Source of the DNA: an uncultured Prevotellaceae bacterium
GTDB lineage: Bacteria > Bacteroidota > Bacteroidia > Bacteroidales > Bacteroidaceae
Reading direction: 5' to 3'
Assembly: GCA_900321425.1 (NCBI GenBank)
Contig: ONWA01000005.1
Location: 1-49,362 of the forward strand
Length of the DNA stretch: 49,362 bases
In this document: in pieces, positions 26,835 to 35,872 of the stretch
Numbering within the stretch: the stretch's first letter is position 1
Layout: each line of letters opens with the position of its first letter
Notes under the pieces: model-generated
Seen by the model: the letters and a program-made list of their open reading frames with translations, nothing else
Databases searched by the model: none
What the model was told of the DNA's origin: nothing
Program-made: the position numbers and the translations under genes

Positions 26835-26885
26835 TAATGAACACCATCTTATTCATTTATGAATTCGATCAAATTCATTAACGAA
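26830..26885. repeat. Three 22-bp units with palindromic core
   Basis: TTCATTAATGAA (26830-26841), TTCATTTATGAA (26852-26863) and TTCATTAACGAA (26874-26885) are spaced exactly 22 bp apart. The sequences between them are unrelated. The first unit overlaps the possible start codon of the Fic-like gene. The period matches the array at 121-306, though the core sequence is different. Confidence 0.85.
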
Positions 26886-26973
26886 CCCGACTTTGAGCAA
26901 TGTCTTATCGTAGCTTGATATCACTCATCCCTCAGCCATATTTTTGCCTCGCTCCTAAAAACCCTTTAATAAG

Positions 26974-26997
26974 GCTCTAATAAGCCTCTAGGCTCCT
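26974..26997. repeat. 24-bp imperfect direct repeat, left of the polyene cluster
   Basis: A 24-bp sequence with GCTCTA at its start and AGCCTCTAG near its middle matches 44675-44698 at 21 of 24 positions in the same orientation. It also contains two overlapping, mutually exclusive hairpins (AGCCTCTAGGCT at 26983-26994 and GCTCC/GGAGC at 26992-27006), which might contribute to ending the cluster transcript. Confidence 0.6.
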
Positions 26998-27055
26998 CCG
27001 TGGAGCAGCTTAGTGAAAGATATTTGGCCGAGCACTGAAGAAGCGCAATAACCAA

Positions 27056-28372
27056 TCAGAATTTACTATAAGATTTCCTGTCGAGTTTACCGTTATAGGT
27101 TCGATTGATGCTTTCTACCTGTGAATACATTTGTGGTACCATATACCCTTCCAATCTGTCCTTTAGGTATAAGGCGACGGATTTTTTATTTAAGGGTATA
27201 TGATTGTTGGTCACAACCAGAAGTCTCAGTGCTGTACCCAACACTGGATGCTGGTCGGCAATGCAGATACAATCCCTCACGTCAGGATGAGACATGGCGA
27301 CATTCTCTACGTCCAATGGGTTTACCTTATAACCACCAACATTGATGATGTCACTATGGCGTCCTTTCAGATGTAATCTGCCTTCTTCATCCAAGAAACC
27401 ATAGTCCTGAGTATGACATCGGTGCTCTTTGATAATCGATCGTGTCAGTTCGTCATCACCTATATATCCTAACATCATCGTCCTTCCTGAGGTGATGATA
27501 TATCCTTCGTCAGAGATGTAGACAGAGGAATGCTTCATGGGTTTCCCCAAGCAACCAGCAATACAGTAGTCTGAGTTGAAATCATGGGTGCACACAATGC
27601 CTGTTTCAGTAGAAGCATACGTGTTGTACATTCTGGTATTCGGAAGGATAGCGCATAAGTCCTCCATGTCCGTTTGAGAGATGGCAGCTGCTCCTGTTTC
27701 TATGAACTCTATTTTGTGGGCATACGACGACAGCCTGTCTCTGCCAAATAGGAGTAGCATACGAATACTGGCAGGTACTAAGAAGGTGGCGATATGAGAA
27801 GAGGCATAGTCTAACGCAGCGAAAAAAGCATCTATGTTTTTCATCCCTTCTGTGAGTATTAAGGTGCCTCCAACCATCATCGTTGGCCACACTTTACTTA
27901 AACTGCCGATATGATTCAGAGGTCCACTGATCACGAATGCCACATCGCTTGAAAAATGCTGAGCATCCATTAGGTTTTCAGCATTAGCAAGTATCGCATC
28001 ATGACTTATCATCGTTCCCTTGACTTTGCCTGTTGTACCTGTTGTATACAGAATGTCAGCACAAGTATCTGGTATGTCCGCATTCTCCAATGACTGCTTG
28101 ATATTTGTATATTCTTCATCAGCAATATCATGGGCTAAAGGAACGGCTACTTTGTTGGCAAGATGTGATGCCAGATACTCCACCAGAAAACCGATGGAGG
28201 GTGATGTCTTGATCACATTGATATGTTCTGTTGAAGATTGCAGTTCGTTACTGCGTTCTTCTATCATCCTCCATAGCTCCTTATAGGAAACCTTCTCCTG
28301 ACCAGACACGATGGCATCTTTGTCAGGATGGCGTTCCGCATATTTTCTGATGTCATATTCAAGCATTTCCAT
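27056..28372 (-). CDS. AMP-dependent acyl/aryl ligase of the polyene cluster
   Basis: A 438-residue ANL-family adenylating enzyme. Motifs: A3 YTTGTTGKVKGT (109-120), A5 YASTE (252-256), A8 GRHSDIINVGGYKVNPLDVE and A10 NGKLDRK with the catalytic lysine near the end. It is shorter than usual ligases (500+), mainly in the N-terminal lobe. In aryl-polyene pathways such an enzyme activates the aromatic starter acid and loads it on an acyl carrier protein; that is the likely job here. It is the last gene of the block and overlaps the start of the ACP gene by 14 bp. No terminator with a T-run is obvious beyond it. Confidence 0.85.
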   Translation of the reverse strand: MEMLEYDIRKYAERHPDKDAIVSGQEKVSYKELWRMIEERSNELQSSTEHINVIKTSPSIGFLVEYLASHLANKVAVPLAHDIADEEYTNIKQSLENADIPDTCADILYTTGTTGKVKGTMISHDAILANAENLMDAQHFSSDVAFVISGPLNHIGSLSKVWPTMMVGGTLILTEGMKNIDAFFAALDYASSHIATFLVPASIRMLLLFGRDRLSSYAHKIEFIETGAAAISQTDMEDLCAILPNTRMYNTYASTETGIVCTHDFNSDYCIAGCLGKPMKHSSVYISDEGYIITSGRTMMLGYIGDDELTRSIIKEHRCHTQDYGFLDEEGRLHLKGRHSDIINVGGYKVNPLDVENVAMSHPDVRDCICIADQHPVLGTALRLLVVTNNHIPLNKKSVALYLKDRLEGYMVPQMYSQVESINRTYNGKLDRKSYSKF

Positions 28373-28595
28373 TCTTCTCAGCGAGTTTCCTTTCCACTAA
28401 AGCAACGATATTGTCCAGGTTCTTAAGATTCTTGGGTGAGGCATCTTTGGCGTCGAGCTCTATGCCAAATTCTGATGACAGCGTCATTAGGATGGTTGTC
28501 ACGCCAAGAGAATCGAGTTCACTAAACAGGAAATCCGATTCTAAATCTACCAATGGAAGCAGATCTTCCAACATATTTTTAATTTTCTCTCTCAT
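28359..28595 (-). CDS. Acyl carrier protein (polyene cluster, third)
   Basis: A 78-residue ACP starting MREKIKNMLEDLLPLVDLES. The 4'-phosphopantetheine serine is Ser29 in SELDSLGVTTI. Upstream in-frame ATGs exist, but this start gives the normal ACP length and lies 13 nt after the exporter stop. Its overlap with the AMP ligase suggests it receives the activated aryl starter. Confidence 0.85.
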   Translation of the reverse strand: MREKIKNMLEDLLPLVDLESDFLFSELDSLGVTTILMTLSSEFGIELDAKDASPKNLKNLDNIVALVERKLAEKNGNA

Positions 28596-28608
28596 GATGA
28601 TATAGCGA

Positions 28609-31600
28609 TTACGATTTACTTTGAATAGTTGATTCCAGATGCTCCGTATAGGTGAGGTTCGACACAATACCCTCTGCAGCATACTTCGCAATCGTCAGCT
28701 TGTCTTTGTCAGCTTCGGATGCTATAATCTGCTTGTCTGGATGAACAAGTGCCATCAGTAAAGCCTTCTCTCCATAACCACAATGGTTGATGTAGATGCT
28801 TTCTTCGACGATATCTCTGTCAATCTCCTCTGAGTAATTGGAATGATTCTTGAGATTAGACTGAATAGTCCTCATTAACTCCACCCCTTTGTACCTGTAT
28901 CGGTCGAGCACCAGTGGAGCATAGTATTCCGTTGTTTCATAGCGTTTTTTCAACTCATGATATCGCTTCACAAAATATTTGTGTACGAGTCTTGTCGTTT
29001 CTGCATAATGGATGCCCCATTGGGGATCCTGTGGATGGATACGTTTCTCAAGAACCATATTCACATCACCTCCGTAACTAACAAAACTGCCAATAGGCAT
29101 GATATTGTTCACACCATGCAAGAAAACCGGTAAGATGTCAAGTCCCAGTTTCTCTGCAAGATAGAAAGGACCCTTATGATACCTAAGTATGGAGGATTCT
29201 GGATTTCTGACTCCTTCTGCAAAGACGGCAATGCTATAGCCTTTTCGAACATAATTTCTGAAGATGTCTAAATCTCGTTCTAAAGAACTGTCCTTCCAAG
29301 CCGTGAAGTTGGAATCCTTAATGGTATAAAATCCTAACCATCTGAACATCATCTTAACGATAGGATTGTAACTTGAACGTTGGTTCGCTACAATCAAAAT
29401 TTTAGGATGTAAACCCATGAAGAACATCGGGTCTAACATCGACTGATGATTGCACACAATGATACATGGTTTGGAAAAATCCTCATGATAAGGATTATGT
29501 AGTTTAAAATGTATGCCAGGTATATATTTTAAATCAAATCGATGGCATGAAGTGACAACTCGATGCAGTAGTAACTCTTTCTTGTCAGTCTTGCCAAAGC
29601 AGAATAATACTAGTCCGAGCAGATAACCGAAAACAAGTTGAGTGAGCCAATGTATAGCGCAATATGACGTTCTAATGATGGGAATAAGTGTAATGGGTCT
29701 TTTTCTATACTCGCCGTTTTGGGTAACCATCCACTTAAAGATCAGGGGAGGTAGGACATAAGCCATGAGGACGACAGAAAACATACCCACAATCGTCAAC
29801 TCTGCCAGTGAGTGAAGGGCAGGGTGCTTGGCTAATATGAGGGTGCCAATACCAATAAACATGATGAGGGCAGAGACGATGATAGAAGACTTATACGATA
29901 CCACCATCTTTCGCCTATATGCATACTCATAGCAGCATCCCTCTGTCATGAATATCGTATAGTCATCGCCTTGACCAAATATAAAAGTTGCCAATATGAT
30001 ATTGACGATATTGAACTGTATGCCAGAAATGCCCATGATACCCAAAATCCATATCCAACTGATGGCCATGGGTAAAAAGGAGAGCATTGCCAGTTCTATA
30101 CTTCCAAACGAGAACCATAGGAAAAAGAAGACAATCAGTCCACATGCCCATCCGATATAATTGAAGTCTGACGACAGATTATTGGCTAAAGAACTGTTCA
30201 TGCTCTGTACATCGAACACATAAAAGTCTCCATGAAGCTGATGGATCATGTCTTTGACTTTGGACACGTCTGATACGTCGACAATCAGATTCTCCACAAT
30301 CCTAAATTTGTTTTGTTGTTCATCTATGCTGAGGTTGGAAGAGAAAATGGATTTGATGGGTTCAAAATAGCTAAAGTCTTTGGGTACGTATGAGCGATGC
30401 ATGATTGCGAAGAAACCATCAAACGCGTCTTTGGAAAATCCTTCATTTAGCGATGCTGCCAACAGCTCCTTCGTTAACAGATTGCGTTTGTCATTCAGGA
30501 ATTGATTCCAACGACGGATTCTTTCTTCCTGCGTTTTCTGGGAAGTAAGGAATTGAGCACATGAAGAGATCGACGAATGAGAAATCTTTTTGGAGAGTTC
30601 AGACAGTTGTCGATGGGTCGTCATGTTCTTCTCCATCGCATGGCCTATGGTAGAACCCTCTGTGACGACAAAGAGCGTCTGTTGGTTTTTCGCAGTTCCA
30701 GCGGTCATCTGTTGGAAGTATTCCATGTCATTCCGCTGTTCGTCCGTCATATAATTGATATGACTCATATCTGCGTCGAAGCCGGCATCGAAACTATACC
30801 ATCCAAACACAAAGGTGAAGAGCACAATACACCACACCACCCACTTCTTGTTTTCCAGTGATAGGTTGCTCAACATATCCAGAAGTTTGTTGCTTGGTCG
30901 CTCTGTCTCATTCGTCTTGTTCTTGATGGCATGCGGCAGATATATCATCACAAAGAGAATGGTTCCCACCAGCAAGAAAGCGCTGAAGAGTCCTAAGTCT
31001 CTTAATGCATAAGCCTTCAATGGCACTAATGCCATGAATGCTCCCACTGTTGTCACGTTACCTATCACCAGTGGCGTGATGATTTCCTTGAGCGCTTGTT
31101 TGATACCTATTGTATGGTTGCAGTGGGCGATGAGATGCAATGGGTAATTCACAGCAATTCCCAGTATGATACTTGAGATGCCCACTACAATCAATGAGAT
31201 GTCATTGTGAACGACAGACAGGCATCCTAAGGCAAACAGCCATCCCCAGGCGATGGAAACTGCTATCATGAATATGTTTCTCAGACTCCTGAAAACATAA
31301 ATCAACAATAACATAATCAATACGACAGCAATCGATACAGACAAGATACTATCCTGTTTGATTTGTGAAGCATTACCAACGGCAATGGCAGGACCGCCGA
31401 TGTAATGTACCTTGACGGTAGGATGAGCAGCATGAACACTGTCTGCTACAGTTTCAAGCATACTCATTAACCTGGCATTATTCTGAGTTTCACTATGACC
31501 AAAAGGCGACGTCAGAAGGACAATGCTCCTTTGCATATCTTTTGTAAAGATGTAGCCTTCATAGGTGTTGTAGAAAGCATCACCTTTGGTCCTGTTCAGT

Positions 31601-32163
31601 TTCGCTACAACAGGAGTAAATAGATTCAGCGGATCTTTTTCGATATTGGACGCCAACAATCCGGATGTTGGAAACATCAGCATCTGTTTGACATCTTGTA
31701 AACGCGAAGTGATATAATCTTTCTGTTCCAACAGACTGTCCATCCTGTTGTAATCGTCTTCCGTGAGGAAGTATGGGATGTTGTTATAAACGAAATCTGT
31801 CAGTTCTGAAATCTTTTCCAAATCAATCTGAGAGACGATTTCCGATACCAAGTGCAAAGAGTCTGCCTCTTCCACCGATTGCGAGAAGGTCTCCATAGCA
31901 GCAATCGCTTCATCGGCATCTATATGAGCGGAATCGACATATTGGAAAATGGCCATTAACTTATTGGCACCTGATACGTCTTGGTACACTTGCAGCGCTT
32001 GCTGGCTGTTGTTGTCAAGAGGCAAAAATGCAGAGATATCCTCTTTGAATTCTATACGTAATATCAATGCTGCCAGTATGGATGTCAACATACAAACAGA
32101 GAGCATACACCGTATCGTATGCGTCCGTAGGTAATCGTATATTCTCAGTACAATCTTTGTCAT
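28609..32163 (-). CDS. MMPL/RND exporter fused to a PlsC-type acyltransferase and a methyltransferase-like tail
   Basis: An 1184-residue protein with three parts. Residues about 1-800 are an RND/MMPL-type exporter: one N-terminal helix, a periplasmic domain, a helix bundle near 270-455 (SIAVVLIMLLLIYVFRSL, SSIILGIAVNYPLHLIAHC), a second periplasmic domain and a second bundle ending near 790. Residues about 880-1060 are a PlsC/LPLAT acyltransferase with HX4D in NHQSMLD near 905 and FAEGVRN near 979, where FPEGTRS is usual. The last 80 residues (CGYGEKALLMALVHPDKQ, then SEADKDKLTIAKYAAEGIV) look like a SAM-binding fold, perhaps incomplete. It probably moves the polyene lipid outward. Start and stop overlap (ATGA) with the upstream gene. 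Confidence 0.85.
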   Translation of the reverse strand: MTKIVLRIYDYLRTHTIRCMLSVCMLTSILAALILRIEFKEDISAFLPLDNNSQQALQVYQDVSGANKLMAIFQYVDSAHIDADEAIAAMETFSQSVEEADSLHLVSEIVSQIDLEKISELTDFVYNNIPYFLTEDDYNRMDSLLEQKDYITSRLQDVKQMLMFPTSGLLASNIEKDPLNLFTPVVAKLNRTKGDAFYNTYEGYIFTKDMQRSIVLLTSPFGHSETQNNARLMSMLETVADSVHAAHPTVKVHYIGGPAIAVGNASQIKQDSILSVSIAVVLIMLLLIYVFRSLRNIFMIAVSIAWGWLFALGCLSVVHNDISLIVVGISSIILGIAVNYPLHLIAHCNHTIGIKQALKEIITPLVIGNVTTVGAFMALVPLKAYALRDLGLFSAFLLVGTILFVMIYLPHAIKNKTNETERPSNKLLDMLSNLSLENKKWVVWCIVLFTFVFGWYSFDAGFDADMSHINYMTDEQRNDMEYFQQMTAGTAKNQQTLFVVTEGSTIGHAMEKNMTTHRQLSELSKKISHSSISSCAQFLTSQKTQEERIRRWNQFLNDKRNLLTKELLAASLNEGFSKDAFDGFFAIMHRSYVPKDFSYFEPIKSIFSSNLSIDEQQNKFRIVENLIVDVSDVSKVKDMIHQLHGDFYVFDVQSMNSSLANNLSSDFNYIGWACGLIVFFFLWFSFGSIELAMLSFLPMAISWIWILGIMGISGIQFNIVNIILATFIFGQGDDYTIFMTEGCCYEYAYRRKMVVSYKSSIIVSALIMFIGIGTLILAKHPALHSLAELTIVGMFSVVLMAYVLPPLIFKWMVTQNGEYRKRPITLIPIIRTSYCAIHWLTQLVFGYLLGLVLFCFGKTDKKELLLHRVVTSCHRFDLKYIPGIHFKLHNPYHEDFSKPCIIVCNHQSMLDPMFFMGLHPKILIVANQRSSYNPIVKMMFRWLGFYTIKDSNFTAWKDSSLERDLDIFRNYVRKGYSIAVFAEGVRNPESSILRYHKGPFYLAEKLGLDILPVFLHGVNNIMPIGSFVSYGGDVNMVLEKRIHPQDPQWGIHYAETTRLVHKYFVKRYHELKKRYETTEYYAPLVLDRYRYKGVELMRTIQSNLKNHSNYSEEIDRDIVEESIYINHCGYGEKALLMALVHPDKQIIASEADKDKLTIAKYAAEGIVSNLTYTEHLESTIQSKS

Positions 32164-33038
32164 TTGATATTAGTAACAAACCATTTTAAAAATTCATTTT
32201 TCCACTCTCGACACTCTTCTGTCCCTTTGGTTTCAGAGGCGCCAAATCCATGCCCACCAGTCGTATATTGGATATAGGTATGCGGAATGTTCTTTGCAGT
32301 CAATGCAGCATCCAACAGCTCCGAGTTACGATAATCCACAATCGGGTCATCCTTGCAATTGATGAGGAATACAGGAGGACAGTTGGCTGGTACATTTTTC
32401 TCTAATGAGAGTAGATCCCTTAATGCCTGATTATTCTTTTTATTGTCACCCAATAATCCTCTTCGAGAACGTTTGTGAACGCACTCGTGCGTCATCGTAA
32501 CGACAGGGTATACTGGAACCACAAAGGCTGGCTTATCCTCCTCTTCAAATAACTCTGCTGCCGACATGACCAAATGACCGCCTGCCGAGAATCCCATAGC
32601 TCCAATTTGATGGGAGTTGATTCTAAACTCTTGTGCTCTTTCTTTTAAGAGTTGAATAGCTCTTCTTAAATCATCCTGGGGGTCGGGGTATCTATTGCCA
32701 CGAAAGAGATATCGGTATCTGAAAATAAAAGCAGGTACATACGCTGTTCTGTAATTCAGAACAAAGGCTGAAATTCCATTTTTCTGAAGCCATCGTGCTA
32801 CTTCATGTCCTTCCGTGTCGGTATCATGCCAGAAGTAACTACCTCCTGGACAAACGATGATGGCAGGGTTGTTACTTCCCTCCACCACGTAGGGAGTAAG
32901 CTCCACTTTTTTGCGACACGTCGTCCCTTCCCAAATATTGATCTGAGAGAAGCTTTGTAATGCATACAAAATTGAAATGGCGATGATGATATAGCGTATC
33001 AAACCGCCTTCAATGACGATGGTTCTCTTATTATACAT
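32160..33038 (-). CDS. Alpha/beta hydrolase (esterase), exported
   Basis: A 292-residue hydrolase of the dienelactone/BD-FAE-like group. A hydrophobic N-terminus (YIIIAISILYALQSFS) looks like a signal peptide or anchor, so it acts in the periplasm or outer layer. The oxyanion region is IIVCPGGSYFW. The triad is Ser in GFSAGG, Asp in NCKDDPIVDY and His in TTGGHGFG. Inside a polyene-lipid operon it may trim or transfer the ester-linked polyene or glycerol ester, an inference from position. It overlaps the GT2-acyltransferase gene upstream by 8 bp and the exporter downstream by 4 bp. Confidence 0.83.
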   Translation of the reverse strand: MYNKRTIVIEGGLIRYIIIAISILYALQSFSQINIWEGTTCRKKVELTPYVVEGSNNPAIIVCPGGSYFWHDTDTEGHEVARWLQKNGISAFVLNYRTAYVPAFIFRYRYLFRGNRYPDPQDDLRRAIQLLKERAQEFRINSHQIGAMGFSAGGHLVMSAAELFEEEDKPAFVVPVYPVVTMTHECVHKRSRRGLLGDNKKNNQALRDLLSLEKNVPANCPPVFLINCKDDPIVDYRNSELLDAALTAKNIPHTYIQYTTGGHGFGASETKGTEECREWKNEFLKWFVTNIK

Positions 33039-34530
33039 ATTTCTCTATCTGGTTACTGATCTCAGTATATCTTTGTTCGTAATGATGTCTAAACCATTTC
33101 GATTTATCAACAGTTGTCGCTCCTATCTTGGACAACTGTTCGGGAGTGATCCTTTCTTCAATGGTTAGCGTGATGGGAAACTTTCTCATGTATAAGCCTC
33201 CCTTGGGGAGCGCCCTTCCTGCACCATGTATGATGACAGGCAGGATGTCGACATTCAGTTCCTCTGCCAATTGAAAAGCACCCTTATGGAATCTGCCTAT
33301 GGTACAATCTCTCGAACGTGTTCCTTCAGGGAATATGGAGATACAATATCCCTTGTCAATCAACGCTTTTAACTTGGGTTTCAGAACGTCCAAACCCGCA
33401 GATACCGGGTAATACTCTGCGTGACGTATGACATATCCAAAAAAGGGACTTTTCCATACCCAGTCGTTTGTCAGGAATACAATCTTTCTGGTTAAACTCA
33501 GCTGTACCATCAGGTCAAGGTGACTCTGATGATTGCATATCATGATGGTAGGCTTCTCAAACTTTTCTTGGCTATGGTTTTGAATGGACACCTTGACATC
33601 TACGATCCGAAGGAGCCAACAGATGATACTTCCTATGCGATGTAATAGACCATGCAGCGCATTGCTCTTCAATGAGAGGCACTTTCTTATGGGGACATAT
33701 ACCAGTGCAAATGGTGTGATGATTCCAAAGCAGCCAATGAGGTAGATAAGGATGGCAAATACATTGTTAAATACCGTTTTGGTGAAGCGGCAGATTCCCC
33801 ATGGCAATCCGTAAATGATAGCCAGCATACAAAGGATGGTGTTGAGAATAAATATTCTTGTGAAATCGAGTGCTGGTCTGAAATGAGAGACATATTCTTC
33901 TTTCGGTGGGTAGAATACGTTGATGTCTATGGGTACGATCTTTACTCCATGCCAGGATGCGAAGACCAGAAGTTCTAATTCTGCCTCATATCTGGAGGTG
34001 AGGAACGACCATCCTTTCAGCTTGCGGAGAGGATACAACCGATACCCTGACTGGGTGTCTGGAAGGTAATGAAATGTTTGTATACAAAACCAGAAGTTGC
34101 TGAATGCATTGGCGAATTTGCTTCCCTTAGAGCGATCCACTCCCTCCAGATTACGTTTGCCGATGATGATTGCTCCTGGATTCTTCTGGTTTGCTTCAAG
34201 CATCAACGGTATATCTTCAGGATAATGCTGTCCATCCGCATCCAATGTGATGGCATAGGAGAAACCCAGTTCCAAAGCCTTTTGAAAGCCTCTTTTTAAA
34301 GCAGTACCCTTACCCTCATTTTTCTTGTTGTCAACAACGGTGATACCAGACATTGATTGGAGAATGTTTTCTGTACCATCATTGCTGCCATCATTGACAA
34401 CAATCACATCATCACACTGAGCCTTTACTCTTTCCAGGATATGAGCGATGCTGCCAACATTGTTATATGTTGGTAGAATAACGCATATACCCCTACTTCT
34501 CAATAGCTGTTTGGAGTGAGATCTTTGCAT
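33031..34530 (-). CDS. GT2 glycosyltransferase fused to a PlsC-type acyltransferase
   Basis: A 499-residue fusion. Residues about 12-225 are a family-2 glycosyltransferase: CVILPTYNNVGSIAHILERV, VIVVNDGSNDGTE and the DXD-like LDADGQHYPEDIP near residue 100, closest in feel to dolichol-phosphate-mannose-type enzymes. One or two membrane helices follow (about 225-290). Residues about 320-480 are an LPLAT acyltransferase with NHQSHLD near 330 and FPEGTRSRD near 400. One chain could therefore glycosylate and acylate the polyene lipid. The 5' end overlaps the dehydratase gene by 38 bp; there is no later ATG that keeps the GT2 domain. Confidence 0.87.
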   Translation of the reverse strand: MQRSHSKQLLRSRGICVILPTYNNVGSIAHILERVKAQCDDVIVVNDGSNDGTENILQSMSGITVVDNKKNEGKGTALKRGFQKALELGFSYAITLDADGQHYPEDIPLMLEANQKNPGAIIIGKRNLEGVDRSKGSKFANAFSNFWFCIQTFHYLPDTQSGYRLYPLRKLKGWSFLTSRYEAELELLVFASWHGVKIVPIDINVFYPPKEEYVSHFRPALDFTRIFILNTILCMLAIIYGLPWGICRFTKTVFNNVFAILIYLIGCFGIITPFALVYVPIRKCLSLKSNALHGLLHRIGSIICWLLRIVDVKVSIQNHSQEKFEKPTIMICNHQSHLDLMVQLSLTRKIVFLTNDWVWKSPFFGYVIRHAEYYPVSAGLDVLKPKLKALIDKGYCISIFPEGTRSRDCTIGRFHKGAFQLAEELNVDILPVIIHGAGRALPKGGLYMRKFPITLTIEERITPEQLSKIGATTVDKSKWFRHHYEQRYTEISNQIEKYV

Positions 34531-34861
34531 ATGTGTTATCTTCTATATCCGAGATGATACTTTGGAACGAGCATATATTGCCTTCCTGCTTTTTGATTTT
34601 GATATTGATACAATATTCTGTGTCATTTGGCTGCACGGCGATTAAGAATTTGGCATTCTTGATGGTCGTTAGCGTCAGTGTCTTGCCTATCATGATTTCT
34701 GCCAGTTCCTTCACCATCTGCACCAGGCATACACCAGGTGTGATGGGCAAATGGGGGAAGTGTGCAGTATAGATGAAGCAATCTGCCTTTAAACGAATTT
34801 TAAAGAGACCGTTTCCGATGTCTTCATTCGTGATGATATATAGGTTGTCCTTCAAGATCAT
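34493..34861 (-). CDS. Hot-dog fold dehydratase (FabZ/ApeI-like)
   Basis: A 122-residue single hot-dog protein. The FabZ-like signature is HFPHLPITPGVCLVQMVKEL, with the catalytic His at residue 34. Where FabZ has its catalytic Glu, 14 residues later, this protein has Gln48. Either the cluster enzymes use another residue or the activity depends on a partner; related polyene dehydratases also vary there. Its expected role is removal of water from the 3-hydroxyacyl-ACP during polyene extension. Confidence 0.75.
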   Translation of the reverse strand: MILKDNLYIITNEDIGNGLFKIRLKADCFIYTAHFPHLPITPGVCLVQMVKELAEIMIGKTLTLTTIKNAKFLIAVQPNDTEYCINIKIKKQEGNICSFQSIISDIEDNTYAKISLQTAIEK

Positions 34862-35273
34862 TGTTCAATGAAAATGTATATTTGATATGGTATTTATTGT
34901 CGATGTATTCATTCCCCCCGGCTTGCATCACTTCAAGCATGGACCGGATATCTTTTTTAAGTACTCGTTTGATATACCATCGATTCAGTTTTTGGGTGAT
35001 GTGATGAATCTTCACTTTTTTCTTTAGAGGATTGTATGAGAAATCCATGATGGAAACGCCGAACTCATTGACGATACTTGATACAATGCCATCTTCTTGT
35101 TGGCTTAAGATACATACTCCGCTCAGATAGGCTTTTTTGAAATCTATCTGTATGTTGTATCTGACTTTGTCGCCGTTTCTCTCAGGGTATACTTTTTGGG
35201 CCATTGAGATTAACGGTAACAATGACAGTATCAGAATGACAAATAGTCTATTTAATGGAAAAGACGGATGCAT
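34824..35273 (-). CDS. Secreted protein of unknown function (polyene cluster)
   Basis: A 149-residue protein; the start is placed at MHPSFPLNRLFVILILSLLP, which begins a signal peptide ending near SMAQ. The mature part is small and beta-rich (YNIQIDFKKAYLSGVCILSQ, IVNEFGVSIMDFSY). The position next to LolA recalls the DUF3261 lipoprotein of proteobacterial polyene clusters, but there is no lipobox and the likeness is weak. It overlaps the LolA gene by 26 bp and the dehydratase gene by 38 bp. Confidence 0.7.
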   Translation of the reverse strand: MHPSFPLNRLFVILILSLLPLISMAQKVYPERNGDKVRYNIQIDFKKAYLSGVCILSQQEDGIVSSIVNEFGVSIMDFSYNPLKKKVKIHHITQKLNRWYIKRVLKKDIRSMLEVMQAGGNEYIDNKYHIKYTFSLNNDLEGQPIYHHE

Positions 35274-35871
35274 TGATTTGAGCGTTCTTTTTGATATTAA
35301 CCAATTCAATCACAGTATTGTCTCCATTCTTTTCAAACATATCCACCTTCTTAACCATGCCGACTTTCACATCATAATGGAGCACAATCTTCGTAAACAT
35401 CTGTTTCATATCCTTCTTTAAAGGTATAAGCGTCGCATGGTATTGTTGGGCATTGCCTGTGACATTGACTTTAAAGTCTTTTTTGTCTGTCAGGCACTTC
35501 CCCAAGATGCTATTCATCATGATGTTTGCAATTTCCTTGAACATCTTATTCTGATGGATATCAATCACATCCGTTCTGTTGCCCTTTTTGAGTAGTACAC
35601 GATTGTTGAAAATGAAGATGTATGAATAGGGGGAGATATATTCCCATCTCAGCAGACTGGGCTGAGCGTAATGCATCTTTCCCTTTGATACCAGTTTATC
35701 GCCAAGCATTTTCAGAGACTTCGTTTGCACAAAATCACACTGAAGCGTTGTGATGGCTGATGCCGTATTGCTGATCTCTTGTATGGCACGTTGTTCGTTG
35801 AAACTTTGAGCCATACTGTTGAGCATTGCCAATGGTAAGAATACCAGTAATAATAATCTTTTCATCATCAT
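35248..35871 (-). CDS. LolA-like outer-membrane lipoprotein carrier (polyene cluster)
   Basis: A 207-residue periplasmic protein with a signal peptide (MMMKRLLLLVFLPLAMLNSM). The LolA pattern is visible: TLQCDFVQTKSLKMLGDKLV, SKGKMHYAQPSLLRWEYISP, and a late LIPLKKD strand. LolA-type proteins carry hydrophobic lipids in a beta half-barrel, and polyene clusters commonly contain one, probably to ferry the product across the periplasm with the MMPL exporter. It starts 2 nt before the stop of the small membrane protein gene. Confidence 0.87.
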   Translation of the reverse strand: MMMKRLLLLVFLPLAMLNSMAQSFNEQRAIQEISNTASAITTLQCDFVQTKSLKMLGDKLVSKGKMHYAQPSLLRWEYISPYSYIFIFNNRVLLKKGNRTDVIDIHQNKMFKEIANIMMNSILGKCLTDKKDFKVNVTGNAQQYHATLIPLKKDMKQMFTKIVLHYDVKVGMVKKVDMFEKNGDNTVIELVNIKKNAQINASVFSIK

Positions 35872-35872
35872 A

